From an uncultured beta proteobacterium (lineage in GTDB: Bacteria > Pseudomonadota > Gammaproteobacteria > Burkholderiales > Burkholderiaceae_C), in NCBI GenBank assembly GCA_903828665.1, contig CAIKMZ010000022.1:1-36754 (forward strand): a stretch of 36,754 bases of DNA, written 5' to 3'. The notes below the pieces were generated by a model. The model had not been told where the DNA came from, searched no databases, and saw nothing but the letters and a program-made list of their open reading frames with translations. The translations under genes and the position numbers were made by a program. Numbering within the stretch: the first letter of the stretch is position 1; each line of letters opens with the position of its first letter. Shown piece by piece: positions 8,371-17,072 of the stretch.

Positions 8371-9489
8371 TCAGGCCAGAGCGGTGTGGGCGCAGGCCAC
8401 GTTGTTGCGGCCCCGGTCCTTGGCCAGGTACAGGCCCTCATCAGCGGCCTTGACCAGGGCATCGAAATCCAGCATCTCCGGCGTCTTTTCGGCGACGCCG
8501 ACGCTGATGCTGCCCGCCCATGGCCGGCCGTTGAGCGGCACATTGAGTTTGGCGACGCCCTCGCGCATGGTCTCGGCGACGCGCAGGGAGCCGCTCAGGG
8601 CGGTGCCCGGGCAGATGATCAGGAACTCGTCGCCGCCCAGCCGGCAGACGATGTCGTTGCGGCGCACGCAGGTGCGCAGGTGGGTGGCCAGCGCGCGCAA
8701 CACCTCATCACCCGCCGCATGTCCATGCCGGTCATTGATCTGCTTGAAACCATCAAGGTCGATCATCATGCAGGTCAAAGGCGAATGGTCACGTTCCGAT
8801 TGCGCCCAGGCTTGCCCGAGCCAGGCCATGGCCTGGCGGCGATTGGGCAAGCCCGTCAGCACATCGGTCAGGGCCAGTTGTTCGAGAAACGCATTCGTCT
8901 CCGACAGGGCGCGGGTGCGCTCGGCGACTTTGGCCTCGAGCGTGCGGTTGAGCTCCTGCAATTCGCGGTTGCGCTCGGAAACCTGCTGGAACAGGCCGTT
9001 GAGCGCGTTGAGCAGCGGGCCGGTCGCGCCCTCCTGCATCACGGCCTCTGCGGCCAGCGCGTCATGCGGTGTCTTGCCAGCTTCGATGGCAGCGATCTGC
9101 TTGGCCATGGATTGATCGATGCCCAGGATGTGGTAAGTCAGCCAGTAGGTCAGAAATTTCAGCAGGGCCTCGGCCGTTTCCTTGCGCGCGCTGGCGCGCT
9201 CATGCAGCACGGTCACGTCCTGCACGAAGTCGGCGTGGGATCGCTTGTGCTGCTGGATGTGGCGCGGATCGAGTCCGGCATGTTGCATCAGCTTCTCCTC
9301 TTCAAGGAAGTGGCGCTTTGCGTAGGCGGCCAGCTCGGTGAACAGGGTGTTGATGTCGGCGAGCGAGGCGCCCTGAGACTGAATCAGAAGATCGCCGAGC
9401 CGGTTGATCAGATCGACCAGGCCGCGATGCTGCATATCGATCGTCTCGAGGCCGGTTTCAAAATACTTGCTCCAGTGGAACGAATCCAT
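8371..9489 (-). CDS. Hemerythrin-domain diguanylate cyclase (GGDEF)
   Basis: This 372-aa soluble signalling protein has an N-terminal bacteriohemerythrin domain (about 1-130) with the full set of di-iron ligands: His21, His60, Glu64, His77, His81, His120 and Asp125. A coiled-coil linker (about 160-200) joins it to a GGDEF domain (about 205-365) with an intact RLGGDEF motif (285-289). An RxxD inhibitory c-di-GMP site (RRND, 276-279) stands exactly five residues before it. It should make cyclic di-GMP from GTP in response to oxygen or redox state sensed at the di-iron site. I chose ATG 9489 (MDSFHWSKYF) because GGAG precedes it at good distance and family members start this way; the track's longer start at 9501 has no such site. 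It is divergent from the sigma-54 activator. Oxygen control next to anaerobic respiration genes is suggestive only. Confidence 0.92.
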   Translation of the reverse strand: MDSFHWSKYFETGLETIDMQHRGLVDLINRLGDLLIQSQGASLADINTLFTELAAYAKRHFLEEEKLMQHAGLDPRHIQQHKRSHADFVQDVTVLHERASARKETAEALLKFLTYWLTYHILGIDQSMAKQIAAIEAGKTPHDALAAEAVMQEGATGPLLNALNGLFQQVSERNRELQELNRTLEAKVAERTRALSETNAFLEQLALTDVLTGLPNRRQAMAWLGQAWAQSERDHSPLTCMMIDLDGFKQINDRHGHAAGDEVLRALATHLRTCVRRNDIVCRLGGDEFLIICPGTALSGSLRVAETMREGVAKLNVPLNGRPWAGSISVGVAEKTPEMLDFDALVKAADEGLYLAKDRGRNNVACAHTALA

Positions 9490-9593
9490 GCCGGTCTCCA
9501 TCTTTTTGTGGTGAAGAATTATGGCATCGCGCGCGTCGATCCGTCGCCAGCCGGTCGTGCCGACTGTGCCGCCCTGCGCGGTAACATCCCGCC

Positions 9594-11081
9594 ATGGACA
9601 ACACCGACTCCCTGCCCCGCGACGCCCAGAGCATCCTGGAGCTGGCCGCGCGCTCGATGTTCGAGCTGTTCGCCAGCGCCAGCGAAGGTATGCTGCTGGT
9701 AGATCGGCAGGCGCGCGTGGTCTGGATCAACGAGCAGTACAAGCGCTTCCTGCCGGCGCTGGGCTTCGACCGGGTCGAGGACTTTGTCGGCCACCCGGTG
9801 GCCAGTGTCGTGCAGAACACCCAGATGCACCATGTGCTCGAGAGCGGCAAACCGATCCTGATCGACCTGCTGACGAATCGCGCTGGCACCTTTGTCGTCA
9901 GCCGGATTCCCTTGCGTGACAGTGCTGGCGAGGTGATCGGCGCGCTGGGCATTGTTCTGTTCGACCATGCCGAGACCAGCCTGCAGCCGCTGGTGGGCAA
10001 GTTCGCGCTGTTGCAGCGCGACCTCGACGATGCCCGGCGCGAGCTCGCCAGCCAGCGCATCAGCCAGCAAAAGAGCGAGCGCAACGGGCAGCGCCAGTCG
10101 CGCTACACCTTTGCCAGTTTTGTCGGCACAAGCCCGGCGGCGGTTGAGGTCAAACGCCAGGCGCGCCGCGCCGCGCAGACCTCGAGCACCGTGCTGCTGT
10201 TGGGCGAAACTGGCACCGGCAAGGAACTGCTGGCGCACGCCATCCACGGCGCGTCGGCGCGCGCGGCCAGCCCGTTCATCAGCCTGAACATCGCGGCCGT
10301 GCCCGATACCCTGCTGGAAGCGGAGTTCTTCGGTGTTGCCCCCGGCGCCTACACCGGAGCCGACCGCAAGGGGCGAGAGGGTAAATTCCGCCTGGCCCAT
10401 GGCGGCACGCTGTTTCTCGATGAGATCGGCGACATGCCGCTGGCCCTGCAGGCGAAACTGCTGCGCGCACTGCAGGAGGGCGAGATCGAGCCGTTGGGCT
10501 CGAACAAACTGCTGGCCTTCGATGCCCGCGTGATCGCCGCCACCTCGCGTGACTTGGGCAAGCTGGTGCGCCAGGGCGAGTTCCGAGAAGACCTGTTCTA
10601 CCGCCTCAATGTGCTGCCGATCCGGGTGCCTCCGCTGCGCGAGCGGCGCTCCGACATCGCCGCCCTGATCGAGGTGCTGGGGGAGGACATGGCGCTGCGC
10701 AATGGCGCGCAGCCACCTGAGCTCAGCACCGAGGCCCTGGCACTGCTGGCGGCGCAGGTCTGGCGCGGCAACATTCGCGAATTGCGCAACGTGCTGGAGC
10801 AGGCCACTATGCGCAGCGACACGCATCGCATTGAGGCCGCGCAAGTGGCGGCGGTGCTGCGCGAGTCCGGCGTCGAGCTGCCACCCGCGCAGGCAAGCAG
10901 CCCGGCCTCGGATAAGGCTGCGCCGGCAGCGCTGCCGCTGGCGCAGCAGCGTGCGGCATTAGAGCGCGAGGCCATCAGTGCCGCGATGGCGCAGGTCCGC
11001 GGCAACAAGGCCGCTGCCGCGCGGCTCCTTGGGATTTCCCGCGCCACGCTCTATGGACGACTGGGAAATAGTGTTCAATAA
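9594..11081 (+). CDS. PAS-containing sigma-54-dependent transcriptional activator
   Basis: This 495-aa bacterial enhancer-binding protein has an N-terminal PAS domain (about 20-135) as probable sensor and a helical linker. The AAA+ domain shows Walker A GETGTGKE (204-211), the sigma-54 contact loop as GAYTGA (251-256; Tyr instead of the usual Phe), Walker [13 protein letters not shown], the arginine-finger region [14 protein letters not shown] and [11 protein letters not shown] Fis-type helix-turn-helix closes the protein (about 455-490, [21 protein letters not shown]). There is no receiver domain, so it probably responds to a ligand bound by PAS. It is followed directly by inverted repeats and a -24/-12 promoter driving the transport operon, making it the evident local regulator. 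What the PAS domain binds is not visible. Confidence 0.93.
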   Translation: MDNTDSLPRDAQSILELAARSMFELFASASEGMLLVDRQARVVWINEQYKRFLPALGFDRVEDFVGHPVASVVQNTQMHHVLESGKPILIDLLTNRAGTFVVSRIPLRDSAGEVIGALGIVLFDHAETSLQPLVGKFALLQRDLDDARRELASQRISQQKSERNGQRQSRYTFASFVGTSPAAVEVKRQARRAAQTSSTVLLLGETGTGKELLAHAIHGASARAASPFISLNIAAVPDTLLEAEFFGVAPGAYTGADRKGREGKFRLAHGGTLFLDEIGDMPLALQAKLLRALQEGEIEPLGSNKLLAFDARVIAATSRDLGKLVRQGEFREDLFYRLNVLPIRVPPLRERRSDIAALIEVLGEDMALRNGAQPPELSTEALALLAAQVWRGNIRELRNVLEQATMRSDTHRIEAAQVAAVLRESGVELPPAQASSPASDKAAPAALPLAQQRAALEREAISAAMAQVRGNKAAAARLLGISRATLYGRLGNSVQ

Positions 11082-11112
11082 TCAGGCGATATGTATTTAT
11101 ATTGAACATATC
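11072..11112. promoter_or_regulatory. Paired inverted repeats, likely enhancer site for the sigma-54 activator
   Basis: Two overlapping perfect inverted repeats lie here. TGTTCAATA (11072-11080) pairs with TATTGAACA (11100-11108), and GATATGT (11088-11094) pairs with ACATATC (11106-11112). They are centred about 100 bases upstream of the -12 element, the usual distance for an enhancer bound by the Fis-type domain of a sigma-54 activator. The first half-site overlaps the activator's own stop codon. Binding by the adjacent activator is inferred. No T-run follows, so a terminator is less likely. Confidence 0.6.
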
Positions 11113-11182
11113 TGAATGCGTGAAATGTGGACATTTTGCCAAGTCTTAGATTTTTCCCGAATGAAATCAACGGCTTGCAAAT

Positions 11183-11198
11183 TGGCATATTTGGTGCA
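11183..11198 (+). promoter_or_regulatory. Sigma-54 (-24/-12) promoter
   Basis: TGGCATATTTGGTGCA carries the invariant GG (11184-11185) and GC (11196-11197) exactly ten bases apart, matching the RpoN consensus TGGCAC-N5-TTGC closely. Transcription would begin near 11208, about 28 bases before the binding-protein start codon. Its position directly after a sigma-54 activator gene makes it convincing. Confidence 0.85.
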
Positions 11199-11236
11199 TA
11201 GTCACCTCTGATCAATCAACTCATCTGGAGACAACA

Positions 11237-12439
11237 ATGGATCGTCGTATTTGGGTCACGTGCACCGCACTGACCACCGCCGCGCTGGCTTGCGCGCTGG
11301 CTTCGCCGCTCGCTTTGGCGCAGTCCAAGGAAATCAGGATCGCCCATATCTACAGCAAGACCGGACCGCTCGAAGCCTATGGCAAGCAGACCGCGACTGG
11401 CTTCATGATGGGCCTCGATTACGCGACCGGCGGCACCATGATGGTGGCGGGCAAGAAACTCGTCGTGATCGAGAAGGACGACCAAGGCAAGCCTGATCTG
11501 GGAAAGTCATTGCTGGCAACCGCCTACTCCGACGATAAGGCTGACCTGGCTGTCGGGCCGACGGCTTCCGGTGTGGCGTTGGCGATGTTGCCGGTGGCCG
11601 AAGAGTACAAGAAGATCCTGCTGGTCGAGCCGGCCGTGGCCGACTCCATCACCGGTGAAAAGTGGAACAAGTACATCTTCCGCACCGGTCGCAACAGCTC
11701 GCAGGATGCCATTTCCAATGCGGTTGCGGTCGACAAGGCCGGCGTGACGCTGGCAACCCTGGCGCAGGACAATGCCTTCGGCCGCGACGGTGTCAAGGCG
11801 TTCAAGGATGCGATCAAGAAGGCCAAACTTGTTCATGAAGAGTATCTGCCGGCAGCCACCACCGACTTTACGGCCGGTGCGCAGCGCCTGATCGACAAGC
11901 TCAAGGACCAGCCGGGACGCAAGATCATCTGGATCGTCTGGGCCGGCGCCGGCAACCCGTTCAAGATCGTCGATCTGGATCTCAAGCGCTATGGCATCGA
12001 GATCGCGACCGGCGGCAACATTCTGCCAGCCATGGCGGCTTACAAGAACCTGCCCGGCATGGAAGGGGCGGCCTATTACTACTTCGGCATCCCGAAGAAC
12101 GCGGTGAATGAAGCGATGGTGGCGCGCCACTACAGCCAGTTCAAGACACCGCCGGACTTCTTCACGGCCGGTGGTTTCTCCGCGGCCATGGCGGTCGTCA
12201 CCGCGCTGACCAACAGCAAGGGCGATGCCACGGCCAACACCCTGATCAAGACCATGGAAGGCATGAGCTTCGACACGCCCAAGGGCAAGATGACTTTCCG
12301 CAAGGAAGACCATCAGGCGATGCAGAGCATGTACCACTTCAAGATCAAGGTTGATCCGGCTTTTGCCTGGGGCGTGCCGGAACTGGTGCGCGAGATCAAG
12401 GCGGAAGAGATGCAGATTCCGATCCGCAACAAGCGCTAG
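11237..12439 (+). CDS. ABC transporter periplasmic substrate-binding protein (branched-chain amino acid type)
   Basis: This 400-aa periplasmic binding protein belongs to the HAAT/LivJ-like family (periplasmic-binding type I fold). It has a signal peptide, MDRR then a hydrophobic run, with a likely cleavage after ALA at residue 28. The mature protein starts SKEIRIAHIYSKTGPLEAYGKQ, the typical strand-loop entry of the fold, with VGPTASGVALAMLPVAEEYKK and AQDNAFGRDGVKAFKDAIKK further on. Such proteins bind amino acids, amides, urea or aromatic acids; the ligand cannot be told here. ATG 11237 is preceded by CTGGAGAC and lies 28 bases after the predicted sigma-54 start site. It is the first gene of the operon and is separated from the next by 153 bases containing a stable hairpin, which would favour higher expression of the binding protein than the membrane parts. 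Confidence 0.9.
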   Translation: MDRRIWVTCTALTTAALACALASPLALAQSKEIRIAHIYSKTGPLEAYGKQTATGFMMGLDYATGGTMMVAGKKLVVIEKDDQGKPDLGKSLLATAYSDDKADLAVGPTASGVALAMLPVAEEYKKILLVEPAVADSITGEKWNKYIFRTGRNSSQDAISNAVAVDKAGVTLATLAQDNAFGRDGVKAFKDAIKKAKLVHEEYLPAATTDFTAGAQRLIDKLKDQPGRKIIWIVWAGAGNPFKIVDLDLKRYGIEIATGGNILPAMAAYKNLPGMEGAAYYYFGIPKNAVNEAMVARHYSQFKTPPDFFTAGGFSAAMAVVTALTNSKGDATANTLIKTMEGMSFDTPKGKMTFRKEDHQAMQSMYHFKIKVDPAFAWGVPELVREIKAEEMQIPIRNKR

Positions 12440-12458
12440 TTGCTGGGGTGCTCGGCTA

Positions 12459-12487
12459 CTGCGCGCGCCGATAGCGGCGTTGCGCAG
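12459..12487 (+). promoter_or_regulatory. GC-rich hairpin between binding-protein and ATPase genes
   Basis: CTGCGC-G-CGCCG, loop ATAG, CGGCG-TT-GCGCAG folds into a stem of eleven pairs with one small internal loop. It sits 20 bases after the binding-protein stop. There is no following T-run, so it looks like an mRNA-stabilising or partial-attenuation structure rather than a full terminator. Such hairpins commonly raise binding-protein levels relative to downstream genes. Confidence 0.5.
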
Positions 12488-12592
12488 TGCTCGAAATCCT
12501 CAGGTACCGGAGCACGTTCCGGTTTCTGCGCGCTGTGCGCCTTGCTCTCGACGCGCTCGCGACGCCGCTCCCCCCTCAACGCAGATTTCCCA

Positions 12593-13381
12593 ATGCTTGA
12601 AACCAAAGAACTCACGGTTCGCTTCGGTGGCCACGTGGCGGTGAACGCTGTCAGTTGCGCGTTCCAGCCGGGCACGCTGACGGCCATCGTCGGCCCGAAC
12701 GGCGCCGGCAAGACCACGTATTTCAACCTGATCTCCGGGCAGCTCAAGGCGACTTCAGGCGAGGTCTTTCTCAACGGCAACAGCCTGGCCGGCATGAGCC
12801 CGTCGGCGCGCACGCGCGCCGGTCTCGGGCGTGCTTTCCAACTCACCAACCTGTTTCCCAATCTCACTGTGCTGGAGAACGTGCGCCTAGCTGTGCAGGC
12901 GGCGCGCGCGGGTGCCCATTTGCGCGGTCTGAATCTGTGGTCGGTCTGGAGCGACCACAAGGCCTTGACCCAACTGGCCGAGGAAGTGCTCGACGCCGTC
13001 GCCATGAACGAGCAGCAGGACACGACCGTGGCCAGCCTGCCGCACGGCGACCAGCGCAAGCTCGAAGTCGCGCTGCTGATGGCGCTCGAGCCCGATGTCT
13101 TCATGTTCGACGAGCCCACGGCCGGGATGAGCCATGACGAAGCACCGGTGATTCTGAACCTAATCCGCAAGCTCAAGGACGACAAGCGCAAGACGATTCT
13201 GCTGGTGGAACACAAGATGGACGTGGTGCGCGAACTGGCCGACCGCATCATCGTGCTGCACAACGGCAAGTTGGTGGCCGATGGCGAACCGGCGCAGGTG
13301 ATCGCGTCGCCCGTGGTGCAGGAGGCCTACCTCGGCATGGCGCCCAGCGAAGCGCCGCAAGCGGCGAGGGTGGAATCATGA
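12593..13381 (+). CDS. ABC transporter ATP-binding protein, LivG-like
   Basis: This 262-aa cytoplasmic ATPase subunit is of the branched-chain amino acid/urea transporter type. Walker A is GPNGAGKTT (34-42), the Q-loop region lies in LISGQLKATSG, the signature appears as LPHGDQRKLEVA (the LSHGEQ form usual in this subfamily), and Walker B is DVFMFDEPTAGMS, followed by the switch His in LLVEHKMDVV. I chose ATG 12593 (MLETKELTVRFGG): the open frame continues upstream to 12440 but that part is the intergenic hairpin region and not ATPase-like. The last four bases overlap the next gene (ATGA at 13378), so the two ATPases are translationally coupled. It works with the LivF-like partner and two permeases. 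Confidence 0.92.
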   Translation: MLETKELTVRFGGHVAVNAVSCAFQPGTLTAIVGPNGAGKTTYFNLISGQLKATSGEVFLNGNSLAGMSPSARTRAGLGRAFQLTNLFPNLTVLENVRLAVQAARAGAHLRGLNLWSVWSDHKALTQLAEEVLDAVAMNEQQDTTVASLPHGDQRKLEVALLMALEPDVFMFDEPTAGMSHDEAPVILNLIRKLKDDKRKTILLVEHKMDVVRELADRIIVLHNGKLVADGEPAQVIASPVVQEAYLGMAPSEAPQAARVES

Positions 13382-14103
13382 GCGGCGTTCTGCTCGCGCT
13401 TGAAGGCGTGCACACGCACATCGGCGCCTATCACATCCTTCATGGCGTCGACCTCGCCGTGCCGCGCGGACAGCTGACCATGCTGCTGGGGCGCAACGGC
13501 GCGGGCAAGACCACGACGCTACGCACCATCATGGGCCTGTGGCACGCCAGCCAGGGCCGGGTGAAATTCGGTCAGCGCGACATCACGCAACTGACGACGC
13601 CCGAGATCGCCGGCCTGAACATCGCCTACGTGCCGGAGAACATGGGTATTTTTTCCGACCTCACCGTCAAGGAAAACATGCTGCTGGCGGCGCGCTCGGC
13701 CAGCCGTGCGGCACAGATGGACGCGACTCGCCTGAAGTGGATTTATTCGCTGTTCCCGGCGGTCGAGAAATTCTGGGATCATCCGGCCGGCAAGCTCTCC
13801 GGTGGACAAAAGCAGATGCTGGCCGTGGCGCGCGCCATCGTCGAGCCGCGTGAACTGCTGATCGTGGACGAGCCGAGCAAGGGCCTGGCCCCGGCCATCA
13901 TCAACAACATGATCGACGCCTTTGCGCAGCTCAAGGCCACAGGCACCACCATCCTGCTGGTGGAACAGAACATCAACTTTGCCAAGCGCCTGGGCGATCA
14001 CGTGGCGGTCATGGACAACGGCCGCGTTGTCCACGCCGGAGCGATGCAGGCGCTGGCCGAAGACGAAGCACTGCAGCGTTCGCTGCTGGGGTTAGCTATA
14101 TGA
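13378..14103 (+). CDS. ABC transporter ATP-binding protein, LivF-like
   Basis: This second ATPase subunit of the same importer has 241 aa. Walker A is GRNGAGKTT, the signature is KLSGGQKQMLAVARAI, Walker B is LLIVDEPSKGLAP, and the switch His is replaced by the VEQN form usual for LivF (LLVEQNINFAKRL). Length and order (LivG then LivF) fit the family. It overlaps the preceding gene by four bases and its stop overlaps the start of the permease gene (ATGA at 14100), a chain of coupled genes expected for subunits made in fixed ratio. Confidence 0.93.
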   Translation: MSGVLLALEGVHTHIGAYHILHGVDLAVPRGQLTMLLGRNGAGKTTTLRTIMGLWHASQGRVKFGQRDITQLTTPEIAGLNIAYVPENMGIFSDLTVKENMLLAARSASRAAQMDATRLKWIYSLFPAVEKFWDHPAGKLSGGQKQMLAVARAIVEPRELLIVDEPSKGLAPAIINNMIDAFAQLKATGTTILLVEQNINFAKRLGDHVAVMDNGRVVHAGAMQALAEDEALQRSLLGLAI

Positions 14104-15083
14104 AGAATCTTGACTTCGACTGGAAACCGCTCACGCTGGTGCCCATCCTGGCCTTGCTTGTCGCGCCCTTCATCGGCTCGGCCTCGACCTGGCTGACCCT
14201 TACCGTGGCGGGGCTAGCCATGGGCATGATCATCTTCATCATTGCGTCGGGCCTGACGCTGGTGTTCGGATTGATGGACGTGCTCAACTTCGGTCACGGT
14301 GTCTTCATTGCGCTCGGTGCCTTTGTTGCCACCACGGTGCTGGGCATGATGGGCAACTGGACCGGTTCGCCCGAACTGTGGCGCAACATGGTGGCGGTGT
14401 TTCCGGCGATGCTGCTCGCGATGGCCGTGGCCGGCGCGCTCGGACTGGCCTTCGAGCGCTTCATCGTGCGCCCGGTCTACGGTCAGCACTTGAAGCAGAT
14501 CTTGATCACCATGGGCGGCATGATCATCGGAGAAGAACTGATCAAGGTGATCTGGGGCCCGCAGCAGATTCCGCTGCCCTTGCCCGAAGGCCTGCGTGGC
14601 GCGCTGCTGCTCGGCGACGCCGCGATCGAGCGTTACCGCGTGTTGGCGGTTGTGGTCGGGCTGCTGGTGTTCGCGCTGCTGGCCTGGACCCTGAGCCGTA
14701 CCAAGATCGGCCTGTTGATCCGCGCCGGAGTGCAGGACCGCGAGATGGTCGAGTCGCTCGGCTACCGCATCCGGCGCCTGTTTGTCGGCGTCTTTGTCGT
14801 CGGCAGCGCGCTGGCCGGTCTGGGCGGCGTGATGTGGGGCCTGTACCAGCAGAACGTGACGCCGCAGATGGGCGCGCAGGTCAATGTGCTGATCTTCATC
14901 GTCATCATCATCGGCGGCCTGGGTTCGACCGGCGGCGCGCTGATCGGCGCTCTGCTGGTCGGGCTGATGGCGAACTACACCGGCTTTCTGCTGCCCAAGG
15001 TGGCGCTGTTCTCGAACATCGCGCTGATGGTCGCGATCCTGCTGTGGCGCCCACAGGGTGTGTACCCAGTTGCGAATCGTTAG
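14100..15083 (+). CDS. ABC transporter permease, LivH-like
   Basis: This 327-aa inner-membrane permease has about eight to nine hydrophobic segments. The LivH hallmarks are present: GLTLVFGLMDVLNFGHGVFIALGAF near the N-terminus, FERFIVRPVYGQ in the middle, and FIVIIIGGLGSTGGALIGALLVGL near the C-terminus, which contacts the ATPases. It forms the translocation pore with the LivM-like subunit encoded next. It overlaps the LivF-like gene by four bases and is followed after 11 bases by the second permease gene. Confidence 0.92.
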   Translation: MKNLDFDWKPLTLVPILALLVAPFIGSASTWLTLTVAGLAMGMIIFIIASGLTLVFGLMDVLNFGHGVFIALGAFVATTVLGMMGNWTGSPELWRNMVAVFPAMLLAMAVAGALGLAFERFIVRPVYGQHLKQILITMGGMIIGEELIKVIWGPQQIPLPLPEGLRGALLLGDAAIERYRVLAVVVGLLVFALLAWTLSRTKIGLLIRAGVQDREMVESLGYRIRRLFVGVFVVGSALAGLGGVMWGLYQQNVTPQMGAQVNVLIFIVIIIGGLGSTGGALIGALLVGLMANYTGFLLPKVALFSNIALMVAILLWRPQGVYPVANR

Positions 15084-15094
15084 AAGGCAAAGCC

Positions 15095-16168
15095 ATGATC
15101 AACCGTATCCTTTCCCACGACCATCCGCGCAGCCGTGTACTCGCGTTCATGCTGATCGTGCTGCTGATCGCACTGGCCGGCGCACCCTTCATTTTTCCGG
15201 GCGTCAAGGCGCTCAACGTCGCGGCCAAGGTGCTGGTCTTCATCGTGCTGGTGGCCAGCTTTGATCTGCTGCTTGGCTACACCGGCATCGTCAGCTTTGC
15301 CCACACCATGTTCTTCGGCATCGGCGCCTACGGCATCGCCGTGGCGATGACGCGCCTGGGGCCGACCTGGGAGGCGCTCGGCCTGGGTCTGTTGGCCTCG
15401 CTGGGGTTGTCATTTGTGCTGGCCTTGCTGGTGGGCCTGTTCTCCCTGCGCGTGCGCGCCATCTTCTTTGCCATGATCACACTGGCCGTGGCCTCGGCGT
15501 TCCTGACACTGGCTTCGCAGTTGTCCGACATCACCGGCGGCGAAGACGGCCTGACTTTCAAGGTGCCCGAGCTGCTGTCACCCAGCCTCGAATTTGCCGA
15601 CCAGCCTTTTCTGGGTGTCACGCTCGACGGCCGTCTGCTGTGCTACTACCTGCTGTTCGTGACTGCGCTGCTGCTTTTGCTCGCCCTGCTGCGCATCGTG
15701 AACTCGCCGTTCGGGCGCGTGCTGCAGGCGATCCGAGAGAACGAATTCCGGGCCGAGGCGATTGGCTACCGCGTCGTCGTGTACCGAACGACCTCGAGCA
15801 TCTTGTCGGCGTTGTTCGCCTGCCTGGCCGGCACCATGCTGGCGCTGTGGTTGCGTTACAGCGGACCGGATACCTCGCTCTCGTTCGAGGTCATGATGGA
15901 CGTGCTGCTGATCGTCGTGATCGGCGGCATGGGAACGATCTACGGCTCGGCCATCGGCGCCGCGCTGTTCCTGGTGGCGCAGAGCTACCTGCAGGATCTG
16001 CTGCGCTTGGGCAGCGAGGCGGCCGCCGCTTGGCCCTGGCTGTCGGCCCTGCTGTCGCCGGACCGCTGGCTGCTCTGGCTGGGCGTGCTGTTTGTGCTGT
16101 CGGTCTATTACTTTCCGACCGGCGTGGTCGGTCGTTTGCGTGCCAATGCTGCAGGAGGTCGAGCATGA
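15095..16168 (+). CDS. ABC transporter permease, LivM-like
   Basis: This second permease has 357 aa and about nine hydrophobic segments. LivM features are FDLLLGYTGIVSFAHTMFFGIGAYG, SPFGRVLQAIRENEFRAEAIGYRV (the cytoplasmic coupling loop) and VVIGGMGTIYGSAIGAALF. ATG 15095 (MINRILSHDHPRS) follows GAAGGCAAAGCC and lies 11 bases after the LivH-like stop. A longer open frame from 14378 is only the GC-rich shadow of the LivH-like gene. Its stop overlaps the start of the hydrolase gene by four bases, so the hydrolase is part of the transport operon. Confidence 0.92.
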   Translation: MINRILSHDHPRSRVLAFMLIVLLIALAGAPFIFPGVKALNVAAKVLVFIVLVASFDLLLGYTGIVSFAHTMFFGIGAYGIAVAMTRLGPTWEALGLGLLASLGLSFVLALLVGLFSLRVRAIFFAMITLAVASAFLTLASQLSDITGGEDGLTFKVPELLSPSLEFADQPFLGVTLDGRLLCYYLLFVTALLLLLALLRIVNSPFGRVLQAIRENEFRAEAIGYRVVVYRTTSSILSALFACLAGTMLALWLRYSGPDTSLSFEVMMDVLLIVVIGGMGTIYGSAIGAALFLVAQSYLQDLLRLGSEAAAAWPWLSALLSPDRWLLWLGVLFVLSVYYFPTGVVGRLRANAAGGRA

Positions 16169-17040
16169 AGCAAGAACCAGTTTCGCGTTACCTGACGTGC
16201 GCCGGACGCGAGATCCACGTCACAGAGTGGGGCGCGCGGCACCGCAAGACAGTCATCGCTTGGCACGGCCTGGCGCGCACCGGGCGCGACATGGACGAAC
16301 TCGCCGAGCACTTGAGCGCGCGCGGTTACCGCGTGATCTGCCCCGACACGCTCGGGCGCGGACTGAGCCAGTGGAGTCCGCTGCCGAAGCTGGAATACTG
16401 CCTGGCGTTCTATGCGCGGCTGGCGGCCGAACTGTTTGACCAGCTTGAGATTGAACAGGCGCACTGGATCGGCACTTCGATGGGCGGCGCCATCGGAACA
16501 GTCTGCGCCGGCGGATTGCTGCTGCCGGCGATGCGTTCGCGCATCCAGAGCCTCACACTCAACGACAACGCACCGGAGCTCGCACAGACCGCGATTGATC
16601 GCATCCGCGCCTATGCCGGCAGCCCGCCGGCCTTCGATACCGTGCTTGAACTCGAAGCCTTCTTCCGTCAGGTCTACAAGCCGTATGGCTGGCTCAGCGA
16701 CGCGCAGTGGCGACGCCTGACCGAGACGTCGACGCGGCGTTTGCCCGATGGACGCGTCACACCGCATTACGACCCGGCGATGGTGCAGCAGTTCATCAGC
16801 CATCCCGACGACTACCTGATCTGGGAACATTACGACGCGATCGGGATTCCCGTGCTCTGCCTGCATGGCGTTGAATCGGATCTGGTCCTGTCGCAAACCA
16901 TCGAGGCGATGAAGGCGCGCGGTCCGGGCGCGCGCGGCGCGCTGCAGGTTATCGATGTCGCAGGCTGCGGCCACGCACCGGCGCTCAACGTAGCCGCTCA
17001 GCTCGACCCCATCGCCGCCTTTCTCGTCGCCGCTGACTGA
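16165..17040 (+). CDS. Alpha/beta hydrolase encoded in the transport operon
   Basis: This 291-aa cytoplasmic alpha/beta-fold hydrolase has an oxyanion-hole segment WHGLARTG (33-40), nucleophile Ser105 in GTSMGG, Asp239 in HGVESDL and His270 in GCGHAPAL, which together form a complete catalytic triad. It resembles esterases, lactonases and C-C bond hydrolases (MhpC-like), but the substrate class cannot be fixed. ATG 16165 follows GGAGG and overlaps the permease stop (ATGA), so it is translated with the transporter. That coupling implies that it acts on the imported compound, for example by cleaving an ester, lactone or amide just after uptake. Family-level identity is secure; the reaction is not. 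Confidence 0.88.
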   Translation: MKQEPVSRYLTCAGREIHVTEWGARHRKTVIAWHGLARTGRDMDELAEHLSARGYRVICPDTLGRGLSQWSPLPKLEYCLAFYARLAAELFDQLEIEQAHWIGTSMGGAIGTVCAGGLLLPAMRSRIQSLTLNDNAPELAQTAIDRIRAYAGSPPAFDTVLELEAFFRQVYKPYGWLSDAQWRRLTETSTRRLPDGRVTPHYDPAMVQQFISHPDDYLIWEHYDAIGIPVLCLHGVESDLVLSQTIEAMKARGPGARGALQVIDVAGCGHAPALNVAAQLDPIAAFLVAAD

Positions 17041-17072
17041 ACGCGCGCTTGGCTTGCCATGACGAAGGCGGC

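Noticed and set aside
15640..16164. Upstream extension of the hydrolase frame
   Set aside because: It lies wholly within the LivM-like permease gene and is a GC-rich shadow; ATG 16165 with GGAGG is the start.
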